NCBI GenBank assembly: GCA_025358085.1
Contig: JANYKT010000036.1
Span: forward strand, 1-48,507
DNA from: Deltaproteobacteria bacterium
GTDB taxonomy: Bacteria; Myxococcota; Myxococcia; Myxococcales; 40CM-4-68-19
Direction of reading: 5' to 3'
Length of the DNA: 48,507 nucleotides
Shown here: positions 17,876 to 28,991 of the stretch, one piece after another
How positions within the stretch are numbered: the stretch's first letter is position 1
Layout: every line of letters starts with the position of its first letter
Made by a program: the position numbers and the translations under genes
Notes under the pieces: generated by a model
Database searches by the model: none
Told to the model about the DNA's origin: nothing
Seen by the model: the letters and a program-made list of their open reading frames with translations, nothing else

Positions 17876-19326
17876 CAAGCCCCCCCGCCCAGCTCGCCCG
17901 AGCAGATATAAGCAAAGTCGAGGGAGAAATTGATCTTGCTCCCTTGCGCCTGCTTCTCGCTGCGCGGCTGCTTGATATCGCCAAAGCACTTGTCCTTCTT
18001 CAGCGCGGAGGTGACCTCGTCCACCTTGCTGAAGCTCTCGGCCACGCCTTTGATTCGAATGGCGGTGGTGCTGATATCGATATCATCGAGAATCGGCAGC
18101 GACTCCTCCGGCAGGTGTGCGGCCAGCTCGGCGAGTACGTCCGCCGCCGAGACGCGCGGAATGCCGGCAGCCTTTGATTTGCCGCCCGACAAGGCTCCCA
18201 GGGCCTGGCGATAGTCGGTCATACAAGTGCCGAGGATGCGCTTGGTGGCGGTGCAGAGCGCGGCGTCATAGTCGGTGGCCTGGCGCCGCAGTGAGCCGAC
18301 GTGTGCCGTGCCCAGCCCGAAGGCGAGCAGGAGCAGCACCGCTGCCGCCACCGCCAGCCGTCCCAGCTGCCCTTTGACCTGGGACAGGTCCTTGGTGAAA
18401 GCGAATTCGCCTTTGCGGAAATTAATATGGCCGCGCGGCTGCTGCGCCCGCAGCGCGAGACCCAGCGCCAGCGCGTCGCCGGGCGCGCCGTTCTGCAAGG
18501 CAATGGTCTCGATGGGAAGCTGCAGCTCCGCGCCCAGCCGAAGGGCCGCGTCGGGCAAGCCGGCAATGGCGCCGGCGAGCAGCAGCTTTGACGGCGTAAG
18601 TCCACGCCGCGAGCGCAAGGTGATTTTCAAATCGCGCGCCAGGACAGTGAGCAATCGCTCGCGCGCGGCGGGATCGTTTTCCCAGAGCGTCGGGCTCGAG
18701 GTTGCGAGGGCGCGGGCAATCACCGCCTTGCCCTTCTCCAGGAGCGCGAGGTCGGCGCGGCCCGGGCCGGCGTCGAGCAGCGCAATCGGCTCATCGTCCG
18801 CCGAGGGGGTGCCGCCCTGGCCCAGGAGCTGCTGCCGCTCGGCGAGCGCCGACAGCGCCAGTGGCGCGAAGGTGACTACGCGTGGGTCGATCCCCGCGGC
18901 GGCGAGCGTCTGCAGCAGCTCCTTCAACATCGTCTTGCGCACGATGCCGACCAGCACCTCGGTGCGCCCGGGCGTCTGCGAGAGCACGGCGTGGTCCCAG
19001 ACGACGTCGCCCAAGTCGAAAGGAATGGCACCCTCCACCTCGGCGGGGAGCACCTGCTCAATGCGGCGCGAGTCGCTGAAGGGCAGGGTGACCAGGTGAC
19101 TCGCCACCTGCGCGCCGGGCATCGCCACTGCGATGGTGTCGTCCGCGCTCAAGGGCGGCGTAAGCTCCAGCGCGGCGAGAGCTGCTTTCAGCCGCTCGGC
19201 CTGCGACGCGCCCGGGGGCATGGCCACCGAGCGCGTCTCCTTGACTTCAAAGCCGCGAAAGCTGCTTGAAAGCGCGACCAGCCCCACGCGATCCGAGGCG
19301 ATGTCGAGTCCCACGATCCGGTGCAT
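17875..19326 (-). CDS. gspL: Type II secretion protein GspL (actin-like/PilM-like platform protein)
   Basis: 483 residues. The N-terminal half is an actin-like fold with MHRIVGLDIASDRVGLVAL (MHRIVGLDIASDRVG), AMPGAQVASHLV, LPAEVEGAIPFDLGDVVWD (PAEVEGAIPFDLGD) and LLDAGPGRADL. One membrane segment follows (about 330-350, LAVAAAVLLLLAFGLG), then a periplasmic domain. GspL links the cytoplasmic ATPase GspE to the periplasmic part of the machine. ATG 19326 overlaps the gspK stop (TAATG). It is somewhat longer than proteobacterial GspL (~400) and resembles PilM+PilN fused, as is usual for this family. Confidence 0.9.
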   Translation of the reverse strand: MHRIVGLDIASDRVGLVALSSSFRGFEVKETRSVAMPPGASQAERLKAALAALELTPPLSADDTIAVAMPGAQVASHLVTLPFSDSRRIEQVLPAEVEGAIPFDLGDVVWDHAVLSQTPGRTEVLVGIVRKTMLKELLQTLAAAGIDPRVVTFAPLALSALAERQQLLGQGGTPSADDEPIALLDAGPGRADLALLEKGKAVIARALATSSPTLWENDPAARERLLTVLARDLKITLRSRRGLTPSKLLLAGAIAGLPDAALRLGAELQLPIETIALQNGAPGDALALGLALRAQQPRGHINFRKGEFAFTKDLSQVKGQLGRLAVAAAVLLLLAFGLGTAHVGSLRRQATDYDAALCTATKRILGTCMTDYRQALGALSGGKSKAAGIPRVSAADVLAELAAHLPEESLPILDDIDISTTAIRIKGVAESFSKVDEVTSALKKDKCFGDIKQPRSEKQAQGSKINFSLDFAYICSGELGGGA

Positions 19327-20690
19327 TACTCTTCCTTCCAATAAAGCAGCTTGCCGAGCAGGTCGTCATACCGGATGACGGCGGTCACCGTCTTCTCCAC
19401 CCGGCCCACCTTTCCGGTAGCGGTGATGCGGAACGTGTCGCTGGTGGAGCCGAACATGCTGCCCGGGTCGCCATTGATCTTGGGGTCGATTCGCGGATTG
19501 AGCTGGATGCCATTGGCCTGCAGCACCGAGACGAAGTCCTGCGCCGACATGCCAAAGAAGGAGAACATCTTGCGGAGCTGGATCTCCTGCAGGATGGTCT
19601 GCAGCAAGCGCGGGTCGCGCAGGGACGGGTCGTTGGGATTCTTCGCCGCCGTCAGGATATTGGTAATCATCTGCATGGGATCATTGGTGTTGATGTTCAA
19701 GTGCGAGTTCACGTCCGGCCAGATGGTGAGTCTGTCGCCAAAGGCCGCCATGAACCGGTCATTGACACCGCGGACCATATAGAGTTCGTCCAGGCTGTCG
19801 AAGTTGGCGTTCTTCGCCTTATAGCGCGGCGTATAGCGGTCATAAGCCGAATTCTCGTCGCTGAAGGCATTCACGAAGGGGTTGGAAGTATTGGTCGGAT
19901 CGAGTCCAGAGGCGGTCTCGTCGATGTCGATCCAGTCTTTCATCGCCAGGATCACGTCGTCGCGCCGGACGCGGTCGTGGTTGGCGTCCTCGTCGTCAAA
20001 GATGAAGTCGTACTTCGGGTCGGCCATCATTGCCCGCAGCTGAATCAAGCTGGAGAGGGGACTCCCGGTCAGCCCGTTGAGGCCGACCACATTGATGCGG
20101 CTGTTCTCGTCGACGACTTTGGCGTGGTAGCTGCCGTCGAAGGCGCCAAAGGAATGCTCGACCACGGGCGCGCCTCCGGGTGGCGGCGGCGCGGGTGCTT
20201 CCTTCTCCGTCGCGGCCGCGCTGTCGGCGCCTGGAATCGAGGTGGCGCCGGTGAGCACGGCGCCCATGGCGTTCGAGTCGATGGGCAGGATCTCCCAGAG
20301 GCGGATACCCAGGCTGGCCGCGCCCGCCCCGCCGGCTCCCGACGACATGCCGCCGGGCGATGGCAAGGGCTTCGGCGTTATCGCCGGCGAACCGCCATTT
20401 CCTCCGAGCGCCGTCTGGAGGCCAGCCGTGAGCTGCCCGCCGAGGCCGTCGACCTGCTTCTGGAAGTGGAGCAGCAGGCGCGAAAGGTTCACCGCCGACC
20501 GCGCCAGGTAATAGGCCCGCATCTCGTCGCGCGCGGTCTCGGCCAGCCGCAGCGACACCCGCGTGGAGTAGCTGAAGTCCACGCCAATGCTGGTGAGGAT
20601 GGCGATGGTGGTCAGAACGAGAATCAATGCCACGCCGCGATTGGAGCGGATGCCGGTGCTGCGCGCGAACTTCGGGGATACTTTGCGCAT
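19326..20690 (-). CDS. gspK: Minor pseudopilin GspK
   Basis: 454 residues. The prepilin leader ends in SNRG with cleavage before VALIL; glutamate +5 is absent (Leu instead), as is characteristic of GspK, the pseudopilus tip protein. The hydrophobic helix VALILVLTTIAILTSIG is followed by a large alpha domain with DLNI/Helix-hairpin-type elements and a calcium-site-like acidic loop (FIFDDEDANHD). It is longer than E. coli GspK (~320) because of a Gly/Ala/Pro-rich insertion around residues 100-180 containing SPGGMSSGAGGAGAASLG. ATG 20690 lies one base after the gspJ stop. Confidence 0.92.
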   Translation of the reverse strand: MRKVSPKFARSTGIRSNRGVALILVLTTIAILTSIGVDFSYSTRVSLRLAETARDEMRAYYLARSAVNLSRLLLHFQKQVDGLGGQLTAGLQTALGGNGGSPAITPKPLPSPGGMSSGAGGAGAASLGIRLWEILPIDSNAMGAVLTGATSIPGADSAAATEKEAPAPPPPGGAPVVEHSFGAFDGSYHAKVVDENSRINVVGLNGLTGSPLSSLIQLRAMMADPKYDFIFDDEDANHDRVRRDDVILAMKDWIDIDETASGLDPTNTSNPFVNAFSDENSAYDRYTPRYKAKNANFDSLDELYMVRGVNDRFMAAFGDRLTIWPDVNSHLNINTNDPMQMITNILTAAKNPNDPSLRDPRLLQTILQEIQLRKMFSFFGMSAQDFVSVLQANGIQLNPRIDPKINGDPGSMFGSTSDTFRITATGKVGRVEKTVTAVIRYDDLLGKLLYWKEE

Positions 20691-20691
20691 A

Positions 20692-21351
20692 TCAAAAGTC
20701 CAGCGGTGCGCCGAGAAAGATCTTCGCCTGCGTCGAGTACTTCTTGTCTTTGCCCTGCTCGTCCTTGATGGTCAGCGAGATCCTGACGCGCGGCGGAAGC
20801 AGCACGCCGCCCGAGCGCGTGGGCGAGGCCGAGTCCCACTCGTCGCGCCACTCACGGTCTTTCGGGTCCCACGCCTGCACTGAAAAGTGCAGCACGTCGT
20901 CGGCGAGCACCGCCTTCTCGCCCCCGCGCGTGGGCTCCTCATCAATCACTCCTTTGACGCGGCGGAAGACGCTCTCCAGGCCCGTCTCGGCGTCATGCTC
21001 CAGGTGATATTCAAAGACCGCCTGATCCGACTCTTTGGCATCGACCTGCAGCCGCTCGTGCGCGAAGGAGGTGAAGCTCACGTCGGCCTCGCCGCGACCG
21101 TCCTTGAGCTTGAAGAAAGTGGGCCGCTCGCGGAAGCGTTTGCGGTCGAAGTGCTCGGAGAGGAAGGCCATCGAGATCTCGCGCGACATGCGGGTCAGCG
21201 CGCCGCGCACAGCCTGGTCGCGGTCTTCGGCGTGCTCGATGCGCGACTTGAGATCATAGGCACCTTCGAAGGCTTTATAAGTAGCGGCGCCAATCATCCC
21301 CATCACCGCGACGGCGATCATCACCTCAATCAAGGTAAAGCCACGCTTCAT
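20692..21351 (-). CDS. gspJ: Minor pseudopilin GspJ
   Basis: 219 residues beginning MKRG with cleavage before FTLIEVMIAVAVMGM, including the required glutamate at +5. The rest is a globular pseudopilin head with DQAVRGALTRMSREIS, as in GspJ proteins. It should form the tip complex with GspI and GspK. The ATG at 21351 overlaps the gspI stop by four bases (ATGA), indicating translational coupling. Length is normal for the family. Confidence 0.92.
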   Translation of the reverse strand: MKRGFTLIEVMIAVAVMGMIGAATYKAFEGAYDLKSRIEHAEDRDQAVRGALTRMSREISMAFLSEHFDRKRFRERPTFFKLKDGRGEADVSFTSFAHERLQVDAKESDQAVFEYHLEHDAETGLESVFRRVKGVIDEEPTRGGEKAVLADDVLHFSVQAWDPKDREWRDEWDSASPTRSGGVLLPPRVRISLTIKDEQGKDKKYSTQAKIFLGAPLDF

Positions 21352-22103
21352 TGCGAATCCGGATCGCTGCTGGTTGGTTTCGGTCCCGGCGGCTGTTGAC
21401 CAGGGACCTGGCCCGGCGACTGCCCCGGAAGCTGCGGCCCCCCGCCCGGCACCTGCGGCGGACCTGTCACGGTCTGCCCGGCCTTGCCCACCGACTCGGG
21501 GAGAATCACGATCTGCTGCGAGGCCGTGATGCTGCGCGCCTGCTTTCCGTCCTGCCAGCTCACCGTCAGCCGGACCTCGCGCACGCTCTTCTTCAATGTC
21601 TCGATGAAGGTCTTCGCCTGTCCCTGCAGGATGCCCCCGAGCGGGCCGTTCATCATCGCCGCCGCGCCACCGCCCAGCGGGCCGCCGGCGCCCCCGCCGC
21701 CCAGCTGCGTCGCCAGCGCCGTGGCCGCGCCCGCGATACCAGCGTTGCCCGAGGACTTCGACCCGCCGCTCCCTCCAACCCCCAGCATTCCCAGCAATTG
21801 CGACGGGTCCAGCTGGATATCGGGCTTGATGATCTCGGCCTGCCAGCTGAAATCGGGAGAGCCGTCGTCTTCGAAGCTGCCATGCCTCTCGTCATTGAAG
21901 TCGTGAAACCCGTCCTTGTGCAGGTCGTCTTCGATATCGAGCATCTTGCTTCTGAGCAGCAGGGTCGCTTCCGTGGCTCGCCGGGCATAGGCATGCATCG
22001 CCACCGCCCCACCATTCAAGTCGCTGATGGCGACCAGGCCAATCGCAAGGATGGCGAGGCTGATCATCACCTCTAATAGTGTAAATCCCGCAGACCGCTT
22101 CAT
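21348..22103 (-). CDS. gspI: Minor pseudopilin GspI with an unusual Gly-rich insertion and Pro/Gly/Gln tail
   Basis: 251 residues, about twice the usual ~125. The leader MKRSAG and cleavage before FTLLEVMISLAILAIG (glutamate +5) are standard. About residues 105-160 form an insertion dominated by Gly, Ala and Ser (for example VGGSGGSKSSGNAG and GGGGAGGPLGGGAAAMM). The last ~40 residues are Pro/Gly/Gln-rich (QLPGQSPGQVPGQQPPG). The globular parts on either side look like GspI. Coupled by four-base overlaps to gspH upstream and gspJ downstream. Confidence 0.88.
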   Translation of the reverse strand: MKRSAGFTLLEVMISLAILAIGLVAISDLNGGAVAMHAYARRATEATLLLRSKMLDIEDDLHKDGFHDFNDERHGSFEDDGSPDFSWQAEIIKPDIQLDPSQLLGMLGVGGSGGSKSSGNAGIAGAATALATQLGGGGAGGPLGGGAAAMMNGPLGGILQGQAKTFIETLKKSVREVRLTVSWQDGKQARSITASQQIVILPESVGKAGQTVTGPPQVPGGGPQLPGQSPGQVPGQQPPGPKPTSSDPDSQ

Positions 22104-22741
22104 TGCCGCTGCTCCGGCGCATCGACGCGCTGGCCCACCACTTTGGCCCGGCCGGTGAGCGGCGCGACCAGGATCGAATAGACATCATCGGCCTGCGCCA
22201 GGTGAATGGACGCCGACTCGGTCAAGCCGCTGGACCAGAAATAGAGATAGGCCTTGCCGCTCGTATAGCGCTCGGGCTGGTGCTGCACCCAGACGTCGGT
22301 GATCTTCACCGAAGGGCCCAGCTCGGTCCGGGGGATCTCACCCGACGGCGTGAACGCGCTCTTCTGCGCGAGCGCCTGCTTCTCGCGCTCTTCGGCCGTC
22401 ATTCCCTCGCGTCCGGTATCGGCGGCCAGATCTTCATCGCGGGTGGCGACGCGGGCGCCGTTCTGCGAGCGCTCGCCCTCGCGATCCAGGCGCACGTTGG
22501 TCTTGGCGCACTCCGACCAATAGGCATTGACGTCGAGGTCGAAGGTCAACCGGCAGGTGCGGCCGCCGATGGCGGCAGCGCCATAGAGCGCGCGGACGCC
22601 GCCGGCGAGCTGGCCGGTCTTCTGCCTCAACTGCGCGCGGGTGACGGTATTCATCGCGGGGATGGCGAGCGCCAGCATCAGGCCCGCGACCGCCAATGCA
22701 ATCCCCACTTCAATGAGGGTCATACCCCGCGCCTTCGCCAT
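22100..22741 (-). CDS. gspH: Minor pseudopilin GspH
   Basis: 213 residues. The short leader MAKARG is cut before MTLIEVGIALAVAGLMLALA, with glutamate at +5 and Met rather than Phe at +1. The head domain contains RTCRLTFDLDVNAYW, the GspH-type strand pair. A charged, probably disordered region (about 85-125, DREGERSQNGARVATRDEDL) makes it a little longer than usual. GspH caps the pseudopilus between the major pilin and the GspIJK tip. Its ATG overlaps the gspG stop (TAATG). Confidence 0.88.
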   Translation of the reverse strand: MAKARGMTLIEVGIALAVAGLMLALAIPAMNTVTRAQLRQKTGQLAGGVRALYGAAAIGGRTCRLTFDLDVNAYWSECAKTNVRLDREGERSQNGARVATRDEDLAADTGREGMTAEEREKQALAQKSAFTPSGEIPRTELGPSVKITDVWVQHQPERYTSGKAYLYFWSSGLTESASIHLAQADDVYSILVAPLTGRAKVVGQRVDAPEQRQ

Positions 22742-23157
22742 TACTTGCCCTGCGCCGAGGGAGGCCCCTCTCCTCCGTGCGCGGTGATGTCGTCGCCGCC
22801 GCCCTGGGCCTTGTCCGGTCCATAGGAATAGACGTCATAGCCGTCGCCGCTCTTGACGTAGGCGTAGTCCTGGCCCCAAGGGTCCTTGTGCAGGTCCTTG
22901 ACGAACTTGGGGACCAGCTGGGACAGGGACTCGGGCCATTGACCGGTCTCGACATGATAAAGATCGACGCTGTTCGAGATCTGCTTCAGATCGAGTCCGG
23001 CCGTCCGGATCTGGGCGTCTTTTAATGAGTTAAAGACGTTGATTCCAATCGCACCCGCAATCAGGCCGAGGATGACCAGCACCACCATGATCTCGATCAG
23101 CGTCATGCCCCGCGCGCGCCGAAGGGTTGCTTCCTTGATGAGTTTGTCTCGCAGCAT
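22741..23157 (-). CDS. gspG: Major pseudopilin GspG
   Basis: 138 residues, the normal size. The leader MLRDKLIKEATLRRARG is cut before MTLIEIMVVLVILGLIAG, with glutamate +5. The head carries the typical GspG string: DLKQISNSVDLYHVETGQWP (starting DLKQISNSVDLY), then KDPWGQDYAYV and a C-terminal GDGYDVYSYGPD calcium-loop region. GspG polymerises into the pseudopilus that pushes substrates through the secretin. ATG 23157 is preceded by GAGG and lies 11 bases after gspF; a longer open frame upstream is antisense-like overlap with gspF and was rejected. Confidence 0.96.
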   Translation of the reverse strand: MLRDKLIKEATLRRARGMTLIEIMVVLVILGLIAGAIGINVFNSLKDAQIRTAGLDLKQISNSVDLYHVETGQWPESLSQLVPKFVKDLHKDPWGQDYAYVKSGDGYDVYSYGPDKAQGGGDDITAHGGEGPPSAQGK

Positions 23158-23168
23158 GGCTGCCTCGC

Positions 23169-24421
23169 TTACTTCGGGATGAAGGTATTGAGTTGCATGA
23201 TGGGCATCAGGATGGAGAAGACGATGAAGGCAACGCCGATACCCATGCCGACAATCATGATGGGCTCCAGCAGGCTGGTCATGGCGGTGATGCGCATCTC
23301 CACCTGGGAGTCGTAGCTGCGCGAGACGTTCTCGAGCATTTGCTCCAGCTGCCCGGACTTCTCGCCAATCGCAATCATATGATAGACGAGCGGCGGGAAA
23401 TGACCGCTGCGCTTCAGTGGCGCGGCGATGCTTTCGCCCTCGCGGATGGCGTCGCGAGCGTCCTCGATGACACCCGCCAGGAGCGTATTGCTGACGATGT
23501 TCTTGACGATGTCCATGGCCGTCAGGAGCGGCACGCCCGACGCCAGCAGCGTGGACAGCGTCTTGGCGAATCGGGAAATGGCCAGCATTCGGATCAGTTC
23601 GCCAAAGACCGGCGCTTTCAATTGGGTGCGGTCCCACCAGGTACGGCCCTTGGGCGTCTTCACCCAGCTGCGGGCGCCGATGATCATCAAAGGCACGCCA
23701 ATCAGGATGAGATACCAATAGTTCTGCGCGAAGGTGGAGACGATGATCAGTGAGCGGGTGGTCCACGGCAGCGCCACGTTCATGTCATCGAAGATCTTGG
23801 TGACCTTGGGAATGACGACGATGAACAGGATGGTCACGATGGCGATGCCGACGACGATCATGATCGCGGGATAAAGCATGGCGCCAATCAGCTTGTTCTT
23901 CAGCTGGGCCTGCGCCTCGGTGAGATCGGCGAGGCGAACCAGCACCACGTCCAGGGCGCCCGAGCTCTCGCCGGCGCGAATCATATTGACGTAAAGATTG
24001 GTGAATACTTTAGGGTGCTCGCCCAGCGCGTCGGCGAGCGACGAGCCCTCGTTCACTTTTTGTTTCACCACCCCAAGAATCTTCTTCAGCCGCGCCTGCT
24101 CCACCTGATCGACCAGCGCGGTCAAGGACTCGACCAGCGTGATGCCGGCGCCCAACAAGGTAGCGAGTTGGCGCGTACAGATGGCGAGGTCCTGCGCCGA
24201 CACGCCGCCGAAGCCGAGCGCGGCGCCCACGTCCACCTCGCGCGCCATCCCCGACCTGGACGGGCCGTTGGCGATGGCGGCGGCATCGGCCGAGCGCGCC
24301 TCGGTGAGGAAGACGCCGTCCTTGCGCAAGATCAGGCGCAGCGTCTTGGAGCTCTCGGCGTCTCGCAGCCCGCGGACGTTCTTTCCTGCTTCGGTGAGGC
24401 CGCTGTATTCAAAGACCGGCA

Positions 24422-24422
<1 letters not shown>
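23169..24422 (-). CDS. gspF: Type II secretion inner-membrane protein GspF
   Basis: 417 residues, standard length. Opening MPVFEYSGLTEAGKNVRG is typical. Two T2SSF repeats occur (about 75-200 and 280-405), each with the pattern LATLLGAGITLVESL / LSTLLASGVPLLTAMD. Three membrane segments can be seen (near 175-195, 215-235 and 385-408). GspF is the polytopic core of the inner-membrane platform. The ATG overlaps the gspE stop (TGATG). Confidence 0.96.
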
Positions 24423-26212
<1,790 letters not shown>

Positions 26213-26218
26213 CGTTAC

Positions 26219-28966
26219 TCAACGCTTCCCGTTCGGTTTCGCTTCCGGCAATGGAGGCGTGGCATTGGGCGGCTGCTGCACGCCTGGGGCGGGCTCTTCC
26301 TTCGGGTCGGTCGGCAGCGGGGCTGGCGCCGGCTCGGGTGCCGGCCGGGTTTCAGGACTGTCCATCTGACTCGGCTGGTACTTCTGCTGTGGACCGATCA
26401 CTCGCTCGCCTTTGCCACCGGCTCCGCCATTCTCGGCCTTGCTCAGCTCGTCCTCGATCCCCTTGTGCAGACGTGACCCGGGTCCCTGCTTCTTGTCGTA
26501 GTTGATGACTGTCTGGTAGCCGGTCTCGTCGCCATAAAAGCGACGGACGAACTCGGCGCGCTCGGCCATCTTGCGTTCAAAGATGCGCCGGTAATCGGAT
26601 TGATCCCGGATGATGTACGGCGTGAGGAAGAGCAGCAGATTCGTGCGCGTCTTGGTGGTAATTTCGCTGCGGAAGAGCCAGCCCAGGACCGGCAGCGAGC
26701 CCAGCAGCGGGATCTTATTGACGCTCTTGATCACCCGCTCCTGGATGAGTCCACCCAAGACGACCGTTTCCTGATCCTTGGCGACGACCGTGGTCTTGGC
26801 GGTTCGCTTGGAAGTCGTGGGACCGAGCTGCGGGTCGTTGCTGGCGATCTCCTCTGTCTGCTCGTCCACCTCGAGGCGCACAAACTCGCCTTCATTGATC
26901 TGGGGCTTGATGCGCAGGCGCAGCTCGACGTTCTGCCGCTGGATAGGCGCGAAGAGCGAACCGAGTCCGCCGCCGAGACCGAGGCCCAGGCCGGCTCCGA
27001 CTCCGCCAGCGGCGCCGCCGGCCGCGCCAGCCAGCCCGCCCAGCGAAGGCGAGAAGCCCGCCTTGAAAGGCACATTCTGGCCGACGGTGATTTCACCCTC
27101 GGTGTTGTCGGTCATGATGACGTGAGGGGTGCTGATGACGTTCACGTCGCTCGAACTTTGCATTGCATTGAGCAGTATGGCGAAGGAAGGCAGCGTGAAG
27201 CTGGTACCCGGAATGGTCAGCGGCGGCCCCTGCAGCCCTGCGAGAAAACCACTCTGGCCGAGCAGGCCACCCAAGCCTCCAATCGAGTTCAGCGAGCCAA
27301 ATTCACTACCCAGGACCAGCGGGGCCGACCCGGCGTTGCCGCGGAAGTTGACGTTGTCGAAGACCGACCCGCCGTGCAGCGAGGTACCGATCGAAAGCTC
27401 GTTCTTGAGGTTGACCTCCATGATCACCGCTTCGACAAAGACCTGCCGGCGCCGGAGATCGAGCTGCTGCACGACTTTGACCAGGTTGCGGTAATCAGCC
27501 TGGCTGGCAATCACCACCAATGAATTGGTGTTCTTGTCAGCGGTGATCTTGACCTCACCGCTGAAGAGGTCGGCGCCCACCGGCCCGCCCGCGGCGCCCG
27601 TTCCGCCCGCCGGAGCCCCGCCCGCGCCCGCGCCCGGCCCACCTTTGCGCTTGCCCGAAGTTCCCTGCGCCAGGTTCTGCATGGTCGCGGCGACGTCTTC
27701 CGCCTTGGCATTCTCAAGGTAATAGACGTGCACGCCGCCTTCACCCGAGGGAACGTCCAGCTGCTTGATCAACTCACGCACGCGCTCGAATGACTTGCCG
27801 CCCGCGATGACGATGAGCTTGTTCGTGCGCTCCTCCGGAATGATCTTGCTGACCGAGACGGGGCCGCCCTGCTGGGCGCCTTGCGCTCCGCCCTGCGGCG
27901 GCTGGCCGGGAATGATGGGCTCGGCAACACCCAGCTGCCGCTGTCCGCCGCCGCCCTTCTGCTGCTGCGCCTGGAAGATCTCGGTGAGCTTCTGCGCCAG
28001 CTCCTGCGCGCCGGCGTATTGCACCGGGACGATATGAATCTCTTCCGCGCCGCCCGGCTGATCGAGCGTGTCGACCAGCCGCTCCAGACGCCTCATATTG
28101 AGTCCCAGATCGCTGACAATCAAAGTATCGGGCGGGAAGATCTGGAAGTCGGAATCGCGCGAGGTGAATTGATTGAGCGTATTCCGCATCTGGTCGGCTT
28201 CGACATATTTGAGCTTGAAGAGCTTGGTCACCATCTGCTCGGTGGCTGGCACCTCCTGGCCGGGCTCCAGGAAGGTAGGGATATTGGCGCGAGCCGATTG
28301 CTTCTTCTCAGAGAGCTTCCAGTAACGCCCAACCGGATAGACGGACCAGTTGTTCGCGTCCAGGGCGGCGACGAAGACATTCCAGACCTCGTCGGCCGGA
28401 ATGGGCGAATTCGACAGGATGGTGATCTTTCCCGAGACCCGCTCGGGAAGGATGAAGTTGCGCTGGGTGAACTGGGAGACGAATTGAATAACCTCGGCGA
28501 GGTCGCGCTTGTCGAACGACATCACGACGGTTTTCGCTTTGTTGTGGATGTCCTTGTGATCGACCGCGCCGCTGTCGACGGGTTCGGTGCTGGGGCTGGT
28601 TCCGGCCGGTGCTCCTGCTGCCGGCGCGGCCGCGGCAGGCGGGACCTTGCCGCCCTTGAGCCGGGTCGCCGCGGCATTGGGGACGATCGAGTTCTGGTAG
28701 GGTGCAGAAGGCGGCGCCGCGGGCGGCTGCGCGACGGGCTTCAGCAGCAGCAAGGGTCTGCCAACGCGCCGCACCGGTTCGTCGGTCGAGCCGTCGTCGG
28801 GCGGCGTGTGCGCGCGCGGGCGGATCAAGGCACCTCGAATGGGAGGCGCAGGAGGGACTCGCGGCTGCACCGCCGGAGCCTGATCCGGCGCGTCGGCGTC
28901 GTCCTGCGCGAGGGCCGTCGTGGTGGTGAGCAGCGCTGCGAGGAGGCAGAGAGCAAAAGCGCGCAT
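26219..28966 (-). CDS. gspD: Type II secretion outer-membrane secretin GspD
   Basis: 915 residues from ATG 28966 with signal peptide MRAFALCLLAALLTTTTALA; GTG 28984 adds six residues. Next comes a ~110-residue Pro/Ala-rich segment, then periplasmic N0-N3 domains (MSFDKRDLAEVIQFVSQFTQ start, later VQYAGAQELAQKLTEIF and YLENAKAEDVAATMQNLA). N2/N3 carry Gly/Gln-rich loops. The secretin core has VEAVIMEVNLKNELSIGTS, VISTPHVIMTDN and GGLIQERVIKSVNKIPLLG, split here by Gly-rich insertion near the gate. The C-terminus is Pro/Glu-rich. It forms the outer-membrane channel. Starts 25 bases after gspC. Confidence 0.95.
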   Translation of the reverse strand: MRAFALCLLAALLTTTTALAQDDADAPDQAPAVQPRVPPAPPIRGALIRPRAHTPPDDGSTDEPVRRVGRPLLLLKPVAQPPAAPPSAPYQNSIVPNAAATRLKGGKVPPAAAAPAAGAPAGTSPSTEPVDSGAVDHKDIHNKAKTVVMSFDKRDLAEVIQFVSQFTQRNFILPERVSGKITILSNSPIPADEVWNVFVAALDANNWSVYPVGRYWKLSEKKQSARANIPTFLEPGQEVPATEQMVTKLFKLKYVEADQMRNTLNQFTSRDSDFQIFPPDTLIVSDLGLNMRRLERLVDTLDQPGGAEEIHIVPVQYAGAQELAQKLTEIFQAQQQKGGGGQRQLGVAEPIIPGQPPQGGAQGAQQGGPVSVSKIIPEERTNKLIVIAGGKSFERVRELIKQLDVPSGEGGVHVYYLENAKAEDVAATMQNLAQGTSGKRKGGPGAGAGGAPAGGTGAAGGPVGADLFSGEVKITADKNTNSLVVIASQADYRNLVKVVQQLDLRRRQVFVEAVIMEVNLKNELSIGTSLHGGSVFDNVNFRGNAGSAPLVLGSEFGSLNSIGGLGGLLGQSGFLAGLQGPPLTIPGTSFTLPSFAILLNAMQSSSDVNVISTPHVIMTDNTEGEITVGQNVPFKAGFSPSLGGLAGAAGGAAGGVGAGLGLGLGGGLGSLFAPIQRQNVELRLRIKPQINEGEFVRLEVDEQTEEIASNDPQLGPTTSKRTAKTTVVAKDQETVVLGGLIQERVIKSVNKIPLLGSLPVLGWLFRSEITTKTRTNLLLFLTPYIIRDQSDYRRIFERKMAERAEFVRRFYGDETGYQTVINYDKKQGPGSRLHKGIEDELSKAENGGAGGKGERVIGPQQKYQPSQMDSPETRPAPEPAPAPLPTDPKEEPAPGVQQPPNATPPLPEAKPNGKR

Positions 28967-28991
28967 GGGCTCCTGGTGTTTCACTCGGGTA

